Positions 8,782 through 14,324 of a DNA stretch of 14,324 nucleotides are shown piece by piece; position 1 is the first letter of the stretch; every line of letters starts with the position of its first letter. Position numbers and translations under genes: made by a program. This DNA is from Candidatus Cloacimonadota bacterium (GTDB lineage: Bacteria > Cloacimonadota > Cloacimonadia > Cloacimonadales > TCS61), in the NCBI GenBank assembly GCA_030445745.1, contig JASUTE010000031.1, positions 1 to 14,324 of the forward strand. The letters are read 5' to 3'. The notes below the pieces were generated by a model that did not search any database, was not told the DNA's origin, and saw only the letters and a program-made list of their open reading frames with translations.

Positions 8782-8810
8782 ATTATATTTTTTTAGAAAT
8801 GTACTGTAAA
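8782..8810 (-). promoter_or_regulatory. Strong promoter-like sequence just before leuS
   Basis: On the minus strand TTTACA (8805-8810) and a perfect TATAAT (8782-8787) are 17 bases apart. The expected start, about seven bases past the -10, is near 8775, only a few bases before the leuS ATG at 8768 and beyond most of the AGGAG site (8777-8781). A transcript from here would be nearly leaderless. It is either a second promoter or a chance match in AT-rich DNA; it competes with the leader-peptide model. Confidence 0.4.
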
Positions 8811-8812
8811 TT

Positions 8813-8893
8813 CTATCCCCAAAAGGGGAGTAAAAGCAGAAGAGTACGGCCGGAATGGTCTCTTACAATTTTATGTAGAAAATTAACAGCCAT
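8813..8893 (-). CDS. Putative leucine-rich leader peptide upstream of leuS
   Basis: A 26-codon ORF on the same strand as leuS, too short for routine ORF calling. ATG at 8893 is preceded by AAGGA seven bases upstream, one of the better ribosome-binding sites here. Residues 18-22 are five consecutive leucines encoded CTT CTG CTT TTA CTC (about 8828-8842), followed by PFWG and TAG, 44 bases before the leuS ATG. Leader peptides rich in the cognate amino acid control amino-acid biosynthesis and some synthetase genes (leuL, pheM). The last codons also form a TCCCC-TTTT-GGGGA hairpin, and ACTCC there could pair with GGAGT at the leuS ribosome-binding site. No classical terminator fits in the 44-base gap. 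A coding role is inferred from position and Leu content. Confidence 0.5.
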   Translation of the reverse strand: MAVNFLHKIVRDHSGRTLLLLLPFWG

Positions 8894-9092
8894 TTTCTCT
8901 TCCTTTCTTATTTATTTTCAGTTGGTTGCCAGTTTTGTAGGAAACCTTTTTCGGTCAAATATTTTTTGGAAAGATAATCCAATTAAAACAGCCCAGATAG
9001 TAAATCCACCCGCGCTATATTCCGAGATTGTTTTTTATCTCATATCCTTCCTTCTACAATTGTTCAGGTATCTATTTTAGGAAATTTAAAAA
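8894..9092. other. Intergenic stretch upstream of the leuS leader
   Basis: About 200 bases between the lon terminator and the leader ORF. A minus-strand TTGACC occurs near 8952-8957, but no good -10 lies at 16-18 bases. No RNA gene or convincing coding sequence is seen on either strand. The promoter driving the leuS leader, if it exists, should be here, but I cannot place it. Confidence 0.4.
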
Positions 9093-9122
9093 AGCTGTTC
9101 CAAGAAAGATCCTGAAACAGCT
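9087..9122 (-). terminator. Rho-independent terminator of lon
   Basis: On the minus strand AGCTGTTTCA pairs with TGGAACAGCT (9 of 10 bp, one A-C mismatch) around a 10-base loop, spanning 9093-9122. TTTTTT follows directly. It begins about 18 bases after the lon stop, so lon and leuS should be separate transcription units. Confidence 0.8.
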
Positions 9123-9140
9123 ATCTATACTGATTTCTTT

Positions 9141-11504
9141 TTAGTATACAACTTTCAGCACGTCGTTGAAGTAGTCTACATAATGTATTTCCATACCCTC
9201 TTTTATGTAATCGGGCAGCTCTTGGAAATCCTTTTTATTATCTATCGGCAAAATTAACTTAGGAATATTCACTCTACGAGCAGCTATCACTTTTTCTTTC
9301 ACACCGCCGATAGGAAGTACTTTACCGGTAATTGTCAGCTCACCTGTCATAGCAATATTATCGGGGACAGGTTTTCCTGTAGCCAAAGAATAGAGAGCTA
9401 ATGCCATCGTAATTCCTGCGGAAGGGCCGTCTTTAGGTGTGGCCCCAGCGGGAACATGCAGATGTACAAAATTATTTTCAAAAAATGAAGCTGTTTGCTT
9501 GTTCTTACTCAACAGTGAGCGAATGTAGGAAAAAGCGATCTCGGAAGATTCCTTCATCACTCCACCTAACTGTCCAGTTTGTTTAAAGCCATTTTGTTTG
9601 CTCTTTAAAGCGGCAGCTTCAATATAAAGCGTAGTGCCGCCCAGGGAAGTCCAGGCCAAACCTAAGGCAACTCCTGGCACATTTTTGTTATAAAGCACTT
9701 CGGTCGTATAGATTGGTTTGCCCAGGTAGTCTTCCAAATTCCGCTTCGAAACAGATATCTTATTTTTTTCACCTTCTGCTTGTTTCAAGGTAACTTGTCG
9801 CATTATCTTTTTTATTTGGTTCTCCAAGTTTCGCACACCTGCTTCGCGTGCATATTTATCGGCGATCATTTCCAAGGCTTTATCGGTAATATTTAGCTCC
9901 TTTTTCTTTAAACCATGTTGCTGCAACTGTTTAGGAATAAGATAGTGCTTGGCAATTTGCACTTTTTCCTGCAAAATATAACCGGAGAGCTTCACAACTT
10001 CCATTCTATCTAAAAGCGGCCGAGGAATAGTATCTAACTGATTGGCCGTGGTTATAAAAAGCACTTTGGAAAGATCGAAGTGAACATCTAAATAGTGATC
10101 TAAAAAGCTACTGTTTTGTTCTGGGTCTAAAACTTCCAACAAAGCAGAAGCAGGATCTCCGCGAAAACTTTTGCCAACCTTATCGATTTCGTCCAGCATA
10201 ATAACCGGATTGGAAGTACCGCATCTTTTTATGCTCTGCATAATTTTGCCAGGCATAGCGCCAATGTAGGTGCGACGGTGGCCTTTAATTTCGGCTTCAT
10301 CTTGCATACCACCCAGAGAAAAACGGAAAAATTTGCGATTCATAGCTCTAGCTATCGATTTTCCTACCGAAGTTTTCCCTACTCCGGGCGGACCAACCAA
10401 ACACAGAATAGAGCCAGCTACAGTTTTTCTTTTGATGATGGTGCTGATGAACTGTAAAATAAGGTCTTTCACATCCTGCAAACCATAGTGGTCTTCATCC
10501 AAAATTTGACGAACTTTTTTAATATCCAAATTGTCTTTGGAATAAATTCCCCAAGGTAGTTCCACTAATGCATTCAAATAACTACGAGTAACGTTGAATT
10601 CAGGTGATTCTGGATTAAGTAGTTTTAGGTTATTTAATTCCTCGTTAATGGTTTTTTCCACATCTGTTGGTATTTTTAGCTTTTTGATCCGCTTTTCTAT
10701 CCTTTCGATTTCAGCAGTTTTATCATCTTTTTCCAAACCCAGTTCTTTTTTTATAATTTTAAGCTGTTCACGTAGGAAAAATTCGCGTTGTTGTTTGGAT
10801 ATTTTCTCTTCAATCTGCTTTTTTATATCTTCTTGTAGTTGGGTTAATTCTATCTCTTGTTTTAGCAAAATCAGTAATTTTTCACTGCGTTCAATCAGAT
10901 CGAAAGTTTCTAACAGGTCTTGTAGCTTTTCTTTTTCAGCATTCAACATAGAAGCAACCACATCGATTAGTAAAGCTGGATTGCTACGTGGTATTTGTGA
11001 CATCACAATCTTTAGTTGTTCTTGAATTATTGGATTCGAGTTCAAAAGCTCTTTTAAATACGATATTATAGAAAGAGAGTAAGCTTTAAGTTCATTAGAA
11101 TTATGTTCATCAGATTCATAGTGATATTTCACTCTCCAGCGGTAAAATGGTTCTTTCTGAATAACACGTGTTTTTTCAAAACGCCTAAGACCCTGAATCA
11201 ATACCATCGCTGTATCGTTTTCCTGTATTGTCATTTTTAAAATCTTAGCAACCGTGCCAACATTATATAGTTCTTCAGTTTCTGTTTTATCATCCTGCTC
11301 TTTTTTCAGAACAATTCCCACTAAGCCATTTTCGTATTCTTTTGCTTTTTCCAAAGCTTCTATTTTTTCTTCATCTTGAATACTAATTGGAAAAGTGATA
11401 CCGGGAAATACAGGACGACTGGAAATAGGAATTATTATCAATTGGTCTGGCATTATTTCCGAAACAAGAACCAAGTCTGAATTATGTCTTTTGTTATTAC
11501 TCAT
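9141..11504 (-). CDS. lon: ATP-dependent protease Lon
   Basis: Cytoplasmic hexameric AAA+ serine protease degrading misfolded and regulatory proteins; 787 residues, close to E. coli Lon (784). The N-terminal substrate-binding domain begins at about residue 20 (PISSRPVFPG), followed by a long charged coiled-coil region around 200-280. Walker A is GPPGVGKT (371-378) and Walker B is VIMLDEID (434-441). The Ser-Lys dyad is intact: Ser695 in DGPSAG and Lys738 in GGVKEK, with the usual 43-residue spacing. ATG 11504 follows AAGGAG by about seven bases. It lies 128 bases downstream of the S51-like gene on the same strand with no terminator between, so read-through is possible. I saw no CIRCE element and no clear heat-shock promoter. 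Confidence 0.98.
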   Translation of the reverse strand: MSNNKRHNSDLVLVSEIMPDQLIIIPISSRPVFPGITFPISIQDEEKIEALEKAKEYENGLVGIVLKKEQDDKTETEELYNVGTVAKILKMTIQENDTAMVLIQGLRRFEKTRVIQKEPFYRWRVKYHYESDEHNSNELKAYSLSIISYLKELLNSNPIIQEQLKIVMSQIPRSNPALLIDVVASMLNAEKEKLQDLLETFDLIERSEKLLILLKQEIELTQLQEDIKKQIEEKISKQQREFFLREQLKIIKKELGLEKDDKTAEIERIEKRIKKLKIPTDVEKTINEELNNLKLLNPESPEFNVTRSYLNALVELPWGIYSKDNLDIKKVRQILDEDHYGLQDVKDLILQFISTIIKRKTVAGSILCLVGPPGVGKTSVGKSIARAMNRKFFRFSLGGMQDEAEIKGHRRTYIGAMPGKIMQSIKRCGTSNPVIMLDEIDKVGKSFRGDPASALLEVLDPEQNSSFLDHYLDVHFDLSKVLFITTANQLDTIPRPLLDRMEVVKLSGYILQEKVQIAKHYLIPKQLQQHGLKKKELNITDKALEMIADKYAREAGVRNLENQIKKIMRQVTLKQAEGEKNKISVSKRNLEDYLGKPIYTTEVLYNKNVPGVALGLAWTSLGGTTLYIEAAALKSKQNGFKQTGQLGGVMKESSEIAFSYIRSLLSKNKQTASFFENNFVHLHVPAGATPKDGPSAGITMALALYSLATGKPVPDNIAMTGELTITGKVLPIGGVKEKVIAARRVNIPKLILPIDNKKDFQELPDYIKEGMEIHYVDYFNDVLKVVY

Positions 11505-11609
11505 ATTCCACTCCTTTATCAGATTTCATAATTAAAAAAATAAATGAAACTAGTTTTTTTCCAATTTTTTTCTACACTAATAATAATTTGTTACAAAGAA
11601 CATAGGTTT

Positions 11610-11615
11610 ATTATA
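11610..11615 (-). promoter_or_regulatory. Possible -10 element for lon
   Basis: A perfect TATAAT on the minus strand between the S51-like gene and lon, about 105 bases before the lon ATG. The hexamer 17 bases upstream, CTTTAA, is a poor -35. The 5' leader it implies is AT-rich and unstructured. This is a weak call. Confidence 0.3.
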
Positions 11616-11632
11616 AAAACAGAAAATAATAT

Positions 11633-12274
11633 TTAAAGCTTCACTACATCTTTATTCTGGCAGATTTGCAAATTAAAATGGTTTGTAGCTTTTTTAGTAA
11701 AAAAGTAGCAGTTACCAACTCCGAATATTTTAAATTCAGTTTCATCTGTTACTTCCAGCCAACAGCCATCATCAATGCCCAAACCATATTTGGCTTTGTT
11801 TACCTTTTTTGCCAGCTCCAGAAGCCGGTTTCTTCTGGTAAAATGGGGTTTTATTGCAAAATTGGGCAATATTCCTAACCTAATGGTAAGAATAGCTCCA
11901 GCGGAAAGACCAGCATAAATGGTGCCTGAATTGTATTTTTGCAAAATAAGCTGACATATTTGCTGTTGGGTATAAGCATTTATGTAACGAAAAGTATAGC
12001 CACCACCCACAAAAATACCTGTTGCTTTTTCTAAGTTGGAATACATCGTAGCAGTAAGATCATTGCTCTGGTTAGGAAAAATGGGATTTATGCTGGCAGG
12101 TTTGTATTTTTCGAAATATTCTTTGTATTCATCAAAATATTTCTGCCAGTTTTTATCACCCTGCATCAAATAGGCGATTCTGGCATGTTCTCCCCCAGCA
12201 GCTAGCACAAATTTACGGCAGATCTCACTAAAATTAGCGGTTACCTCGCTTATTAAAAACAGCTTTCTTTCCAT
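11633..12274 (-). CDS. Peptidase S51-like (dipeptidase E/cyanophycinase) protein
   Basis: A 213-residue cytoplasmic protein with the class I glutamine-amidotransferase-like fold of peptidase family S51. That family contains aspartyl dipeptidase (PepE) and cyanophycinase. The expected landmarks are in order: a beta-strand start (KLFLISE), FVGGGYTFRYI (88-98) like the PepE GGNTF loop, the nucleophile elbow GLSAGA with Ser124, and KPHFTRRNRLLEL with His144 as the likely second catalytic residue. The length is close to PepE. I cannot tell dipeptidase from cyanophycinase-like or non-peptidase members. ATG 12274 has only a weak GGGA upstream site. It precedes lon on the same strand and is divergent from the flavoprotein gene. 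A small ORF overlaps its start. Confidence 0.75.
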   Translation of the reverse strand: MERKLFLISEVTANFSEICRKFVLAAGGEHARIAYLMQGDKNWQKYFDEYKEYFEKYKPASINPIFPNQSNDLTATMYSNLEKATGIFVGGGYTFRYINAYTQQQICQLILQKYNSGTIYAGLSAGAILTIRLGILPNFAIKPHFTRRNRLLELAKKVNKAKYGLGIDDGCWLEVTDETEFKIFGVGNCYFFTKKATNHFNLQICQNKDVVKL

Positions 12275-12452
12275 AGAATTTTCCCAATTTTTTTATTCTA
12301 AATTCACCAGCCTGGCAAAATTTGTCTACGATTTTATCTCCTATTTCAACAACAAGCATTTGCTGGTAGCTCTGGTTTGGCTGTCCATCAGGACGGTAGA
12401 AATTTGTAATTATCACTTTACAAATTAAGGAAATATGAAAAGAGAGAACCAA
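12234..12452 (-). CDS. Doubtful small ORF overlapping the S51 gene start
   Basis: An open frame of up to 72 codons in the divergent gap, running 41 bases into the S51-like gene in another frame. Possible starts are ATG 12452, GTG 12416 or ATG 12359 (41 residues); none has a good ribosome-binding site. The translation from about 12413 on (NFYRPDGQPNQSYQQ, then VVEIGDKIVDKFCQAGEF) is coding-like in composition, basic at its C-terminus, and matches no family I know. Against it: the large overlap, the lack of a start signal, and a palindromic regulatory-like site at 12401-12426 inside its upstream part. It may be an unannotated small gene or an open frame by chance. Confidence 0.25.
   Translation of the reverse strand: MVLSFHISLICKVIITNFYRPDGQPNQSYQQMLVVEIGDKIVDKFCQAGEFRIKKLGKFYGKKAVFNKRGNR
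12401..12426. promoter_or_regulatory. Perfect 9-bp inverted repeat, operator candidate
   Basis: AATTTGTAA (12401-12409) and TTACAAATT (12418-12426) are exact reverse complements with an 8-base spacer. The site sits between the divergent S51-like and flavoprotein genes, 40 bases before the flavoprotein start, a typical place for a dimeric repressor or activator. An AT-rich RNA hairpin is the alternative. No regulator gene is in the window to pair with it. Confidence 0.45.
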
Positions 12453-12465
12453 ACTTACCGAAGAG

Positions 12466-13722
12466 GTGAATTTGCAAACTTACAATGTAGCTATAATAGG
12501 TGGAGGCGCAGCCGGCATGATGGCTGCCATTGCAGCTTCTGAAAATGGTAAAAAAGTAGTGGTGATAGAAAAGAACAAACAGCTGGGAAAAAAGTTGCTG
12601 ATAACTGGTAAAGGACGCTGCAACATAACTAACTACTGCGATGTGAAAGAACTTATTGCCAATTGCCCTCGCAACGGCCGCTTTATGACCAATGCCTTTT
12701 ATCATTTTAACAGTTTCCAAACCATCGATTTCTTTCATAACTTAGGATTGCAAACCAAGATAGAACGTGGTAACCGCGTATTTCCGCAAAGCGATAAAGC
12801 CAGCGATGTGGTAAAAGTGCTTCAACTTAAACTAACCGAGCTAAAAGTAGATATAATTAACCAGCCAGCTAAAAAGTTGGTAAAAACAGCTAAAGTTTTT
12901 GCTGTTCAATTGCAGAATGGGCAGAATATACGTGCTGAAAAACTGATAATCGCTACTGGTGGTAAATCTTACCCAGCTACTGGCTCTACTGGTGACGGCT
13001 ATAAATTTGCCAAAAGTTTTGGGCACAAATTAACTCGTTTTCAGCCTTCTTTAGTACCATTGGAAGCTAAATATTTTATAGATACGAACCAGAAAAATAT
13101 TCCCCAACTAAACGTGAACCAGTTACAGGGACTTTCCCTGAAAAATGTAGCGATTGAGGTTTGGCATGAGAATACTAAGCTTTATGAAGATTTCGGTGAG
13201 ATGTTGTTCACCCATTTTGGTGTTTCCGGTCCCATCATTCTTTCTGCTAGTAGCCATCTTCGCCAAATCAATTCCCATTTACTTAAAATCGATTTGAAAC
13301 CAGCTTTAGATGAAGCCAAACTGGATAAGCGCTTAGTGCGTGAATTTGAGCAGAATTCCAATAAACAGCTGCAAAATATCCTGAAAAACCTGCTTCCTAA
13401 AAAAATGATACCTGTGTTTTTGCAATTAGTTGCCATCAATCCCGAAATTCCCGCTAACAGAATAACTAAAGCGCAAAGAAAGCAAATTGGCTGGCAGTTA
13501 AAAAACCTGTGGCTAAAGTTGGAAAAATTTCGTCCAATCCACGAAGCAATTATCACCAGCGGTGGGGTAGAGGTAAGTCAAATAGACCCGCAAACCATGG
13601 AATCCAAGTTGGTGCCCGGCCTCTACTTTGCTGGTGAAGTTCTGGATGTAGATGCCTACACCGGTGGTTTCAACTTGCAAATAGCCTGGAGCAGCGGCTT
13701 TGTAGCCGGAAATTCCGTTTAG
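12466..13722 (+). CDS. HI0933/BaiN-family FAD-dependent oxidoreductase
   Basis: A 418-residue cytoplasmic flavoprotein of the HI0933 (YhiN/BaiN) family, usually annotated as an NAD(P)/FAD-dependent oxidoreductase. The family includes BaiN of bile-acid dehydroxylators, but most members have no known substrate. Motifs: GGGAAG dinucleotide-binding loop (12-17), family signature GKGRCNITN (48-56), ATGGKSYPATGSTGDG (163-178), EMLFTHFGVSGP, and the C-terminal GLYFAGEVLDVDAYTGGFNLQ-type FAD loop (from about 384). Length is normal and no key motif is missing. The start is uncertain. GTG 12466 directly abuts AAGAGG; TTG 12472 would sit five bases after the same AGAGG and is better spaced. It is divergent from the S51-like gene and its stop overlaps the stop of a minus-strand remnant. 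Confidence 0.92.
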   Translation: MNLQTYNVAIIGGGAAGMMAAIAASENGKKVVVIEKNKQLGKKLLITGKGRCNITNYCDVKELIANCPRNGRFMTNAFYHFNSFQTIDFFHNLGLQTKIERGNRVFPQSDKASDVVKVLQLKLTELKVDIINQPAKKLVKTAKVFAVQLQNGQNIRAEKLIIATGGKSYPATGSTGDGYKFAKSFGHKLTRFQPSLVPLEAKYFIDTNQKNIPQLNVNQLQGLSLKNVAIEVWHENTKLYEDFGEMLFTHFGVSGPIILSASSHLRQINSHLLKIDLKPALDEAKLDKRLVREFEQNSNKQLQNILKNLLPKKMIPVFLQLVAINPEIPANRITKAQRKQIGWQLKNLWLKLEKFRPIHEAIITSGGVEVSQIDPQTMESKLVPGLYFAGEVLDVDAYTGGFNLQIAWSSGFVAGNSV

Positions 13723-13895
13723 ATCTTGAAGATATAGTTTCTTTGGAAATTAATTATCACAGAAACAGCTAACCACAGCAAGGTTAGAATTATGAAAACT
13801 ACCCTCAGGATCAGCGATAATATCGTTCCACCATATTCATCTTCATAGCTGGTCGAGCCATCGAAATAAGTTACTTTCCACCTTCTATCCGAGCG
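13719..13895 (-). pseudogene. C-terminal remnant of a membrane protein
   Basis: An open frame with no usable start encodes 58 residues ending in TAA that overlaps the flavoprotein stop. It reads KVTYFDGSTSYEDEYGG, then one clear membrane helix (TILSLILRVVFIILTLLWL), then a short basic tail. Codon choice looks like genuine coding sequence. The frame is closed upstream by TAG at 13896-13898 and has no ATG. I do not recognise the family. It appears to be the 3' end of a gene whose front has been lost or moved. Confidence 0.45.
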
Positions 13896-14040
13896 CTACA
13901 GTGAATCCATGGAACTGGCCTATCGCACTGGATATTTTGCCATAGTTTTTCAACCTGCTAAATACAATGACAAAAAAACGGTCATTGCGAACCCTTTATG
14001 GGTGAAGCAATCTGTAATTATAAACATAAAGTTAATATAA
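13891..14040 (+). pseudogene. Short coding-like remnant running into a repeat
   Basis: The plus-strand frame reads ERYSESMELAYRTGY, then FAIVFQPAKY up to about 13965, with coding-like codon choice. From 13966 the frame continues into dispersed repeat R1 and stops at 14038-14040. The only ATG (13909) has no ribosome-binding site, and the frame is closed upstream at 13867-13869. It lies head-to-head with the minus-strand remnant, overlapping by a few bases. The source gene is unknown. Confidence 0.35.
13966..14017 (-). repeat. Dispersed repeat R1, inverted right copy
   Basis: The reverse complement matches 513-564 at 50 of 52 positions; the 37-base core is identical. The copy starts exactly where the coding-like plus-strand fragment ends, as if the repeat had inserted into, or marks a break in, a former gene. 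Confidence 0.8.
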
Positions 14041-14061
14041 GACTTTTATTAACAATTTATA

Positions 14062-14106
14062 GATTACTTCGCGAAAGATAATTCAAGAAGATTTACTCGT
14101 AATGAC
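14062..14106 (-). repeat. Diverged R1 relative with compensating changes
   Basis: It begins GATTACTTCG and ends CTCGTAATGAC. Relative to R1's GATTGC and GCAATGAC, the G-C pair has become A-T on both arms, so the outer stem is kept. The interior is unrelated in sequence. Confidence 0.45.
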
Positions 14107-14117
14107 AGCATCTTTTG

Positions 14118-14215
14118 CTCCCCTTTTTAAGGGGAGAAGCTCTGCCCTAGTGGAATCGGCAAAGCCGGCAGCATAGCTGCATTCCATAAGGCAAGCTTTG
14201 CAGAGCAGAGGGGTT
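14118..14215. repeat. Composite hairpin element with three-way junction
   Basis: First comes an 8-bp hairpin CTCCCCTT-TTT-AAGGGGAG (14118-14136). Then an outer stem GCTCTGC (14139-14145) with GCAGAGC (14200-14206) encloses a perfect three-way junction at 14151-14186: TGGAAT pairs with ATTCCA, and between them CGGC-AAA-GCCG and GCAGC-ATA-GCTGC fill the space with no unpaired junction base. A further small hairpin GCAA-GCT-TTGC (14191-14201) overlaps the outer arm. No protein is encoded. It looks like a non-autonomous, structured dispersed element. Confidence 0.6.
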
Positions 14216-14229
14216 TTTGATATCTAAAT

Positions 14230-14268
14230 TGTCATCTCGAGCGGAACGAAGTGGAGTCGAGAGATCTC
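14230..14268 (+). repeat. Dispersed repeat R2, diverged member
   Basis: It shares the R2 frame, TGTCATCTCGA at the start and GAGAGATCTC at the end, with TCTCGA and TCGAGA as pairing arms. The interior differs from the other two copies. Confidence 0.55.
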
Positions 14269-14289
14269 AGGTTTACCATAAGTTTGTAT

Positions 14290-14324
14290 GAGATTTCTCC
14301 ATTCCAGCCTACGGCTTCCAGTCG
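14290..14324 (-). repeat. Dispersed repeat R2, inverted copy at window edge
   Basis: The reverse complement has the same 10-base and 18-base flanks as 566-604, but the inner hairpin is AGCC-GTA-GGCT in place of AGTAGC-GAA-GCTACT. The element is cut by the end of the window. Confidence 0.7.

Larger units (their letters stand above)
13723..14324. other. Gene-poor right end with remnants and repeats
   Basis: After the flavoprotein gene no intact gene is visible. The first 240 bases hold two opposed coding-like fragments. From 13966 on the sequence is nearly all repeat: inverted R1 (13966-14017), an R1 relative (14062-14106), a composite hairpin/three-way-junction element (14118-14215), and two R2 members (14230-14268, 14290-14324). 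The combination suggests an old rearrangement or deletion site. Confidence 0.6.

Noticed and set aside
8799-9080. Plus-strand 93-codon ORF in the lon-leuS gap
   Set aside because: It is antisense to the leuS leader and terminator-side spacer, has no ribosome-binding site, and its translation resembles no family. The minus-strand leader ORF explains the region better.
8769-9092. T-box leader before leuS
   Set aside because: No T-box core sequence or large specifier stem could be found.
10594-11025. Serine-rich plus-strand ORF inside lon
   Set aside because: The low-complexity Ser/Phe composition comes from reading the Lys/Glu-rich coiled-coil region of Lon in antisense.
11524-11549. TTTCAT/ATGAAA inverted repeat before lon as a heat-shock operator
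   Set aside because: Only six base pairs with a 14-base AT-rich spacer; it does not resemble CIRCE and could easily arise by chance.
12435-12466. ATG at 12435 with AAGGAA upstream as the flavoprotein start
   Set aside because: It is out of frame with the conserved protein and would require a frameshift; the frame from 12466 or 12472 is intact.
12418-12738. Minus-strand ORF over the flavoprotein 5' end
   Set aside because: It is antisense to the conserved FAD-binding motifs, and no start signal is present.
513-14324. A single large transposon bounded by the terminal inverted repeats
   Set aside because: The order of R1 and R2 differs at the two ends, no transposase is present, and the interior holds core genes such as leuS and lon. 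The repeats are better explained as independent dispersed copies.

Overview
The window is AT-rich bacterial DNA with compact housekeeping genes between two repeat-laden, gene-poor ends. The best organism clue is the secreted protein at the left. It ends in the 'YPNPFNP ... SGIYLYRL ... KKMMLLK' domain used for type IX secretion or surface sorting in the Fibrobacterota-Chlorobiota-Bacteroidota lineage and relatives. With GLUG and PKD modules and short palindromic intergenic repeats, this fits a Cloacimonadota-like (WWE1) bacterium. That placement is an inference; no rRNA gene is present.

Layout from left to right. Positions 1-702 hold no gene but several hairpin repeats. A large secreted GLUG/PKD surface protein (3963-703, minus) follows, with a good sigma70-type promoter. 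Next is a MntP-type manganese exporter (minus), divergent from an ATP-cone/uridine-kinase-like fusion protein (plus). The kinase converges on leuS (minus) across a hairpin terminator. Upstream of leuS lies a previously unlisted 26-codon ORF with a strong ribosome-binding site and five consecutive leucine codons, a candidate leader peptide. Then come lon (minus, with its own terminator) and an S51-family peptidase-like gene (minus), with a doubtful small ORF overlapping its start. Divergent from these is a HI0933/BaiN-family flavoprotein (plus), with a perfect 9-bp inverted repeat in the shared upstream region. From 13719 to the end are two coding-like remnants in opposite orientations and a dense set of dispersed repeats, including one that can fold as a perfect three-way junction.

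Functionally, leuS and lon are core translation and proteostasis genes, mntP is metal homeostasis, and the flavoprotein, kinase fusion and S51 protein are accessory metabolic enzymes of uncertain substrate. There is no phage, CRISPR, toxin-antitoxin or defence locus visible. The most interesting signals are the leucine-rich leader ORF before leuS, the ATP-cone kinase fusion, the palindrome between the S51 gene and the flavoprotein, and the covarying intergenic hairpin repeats.
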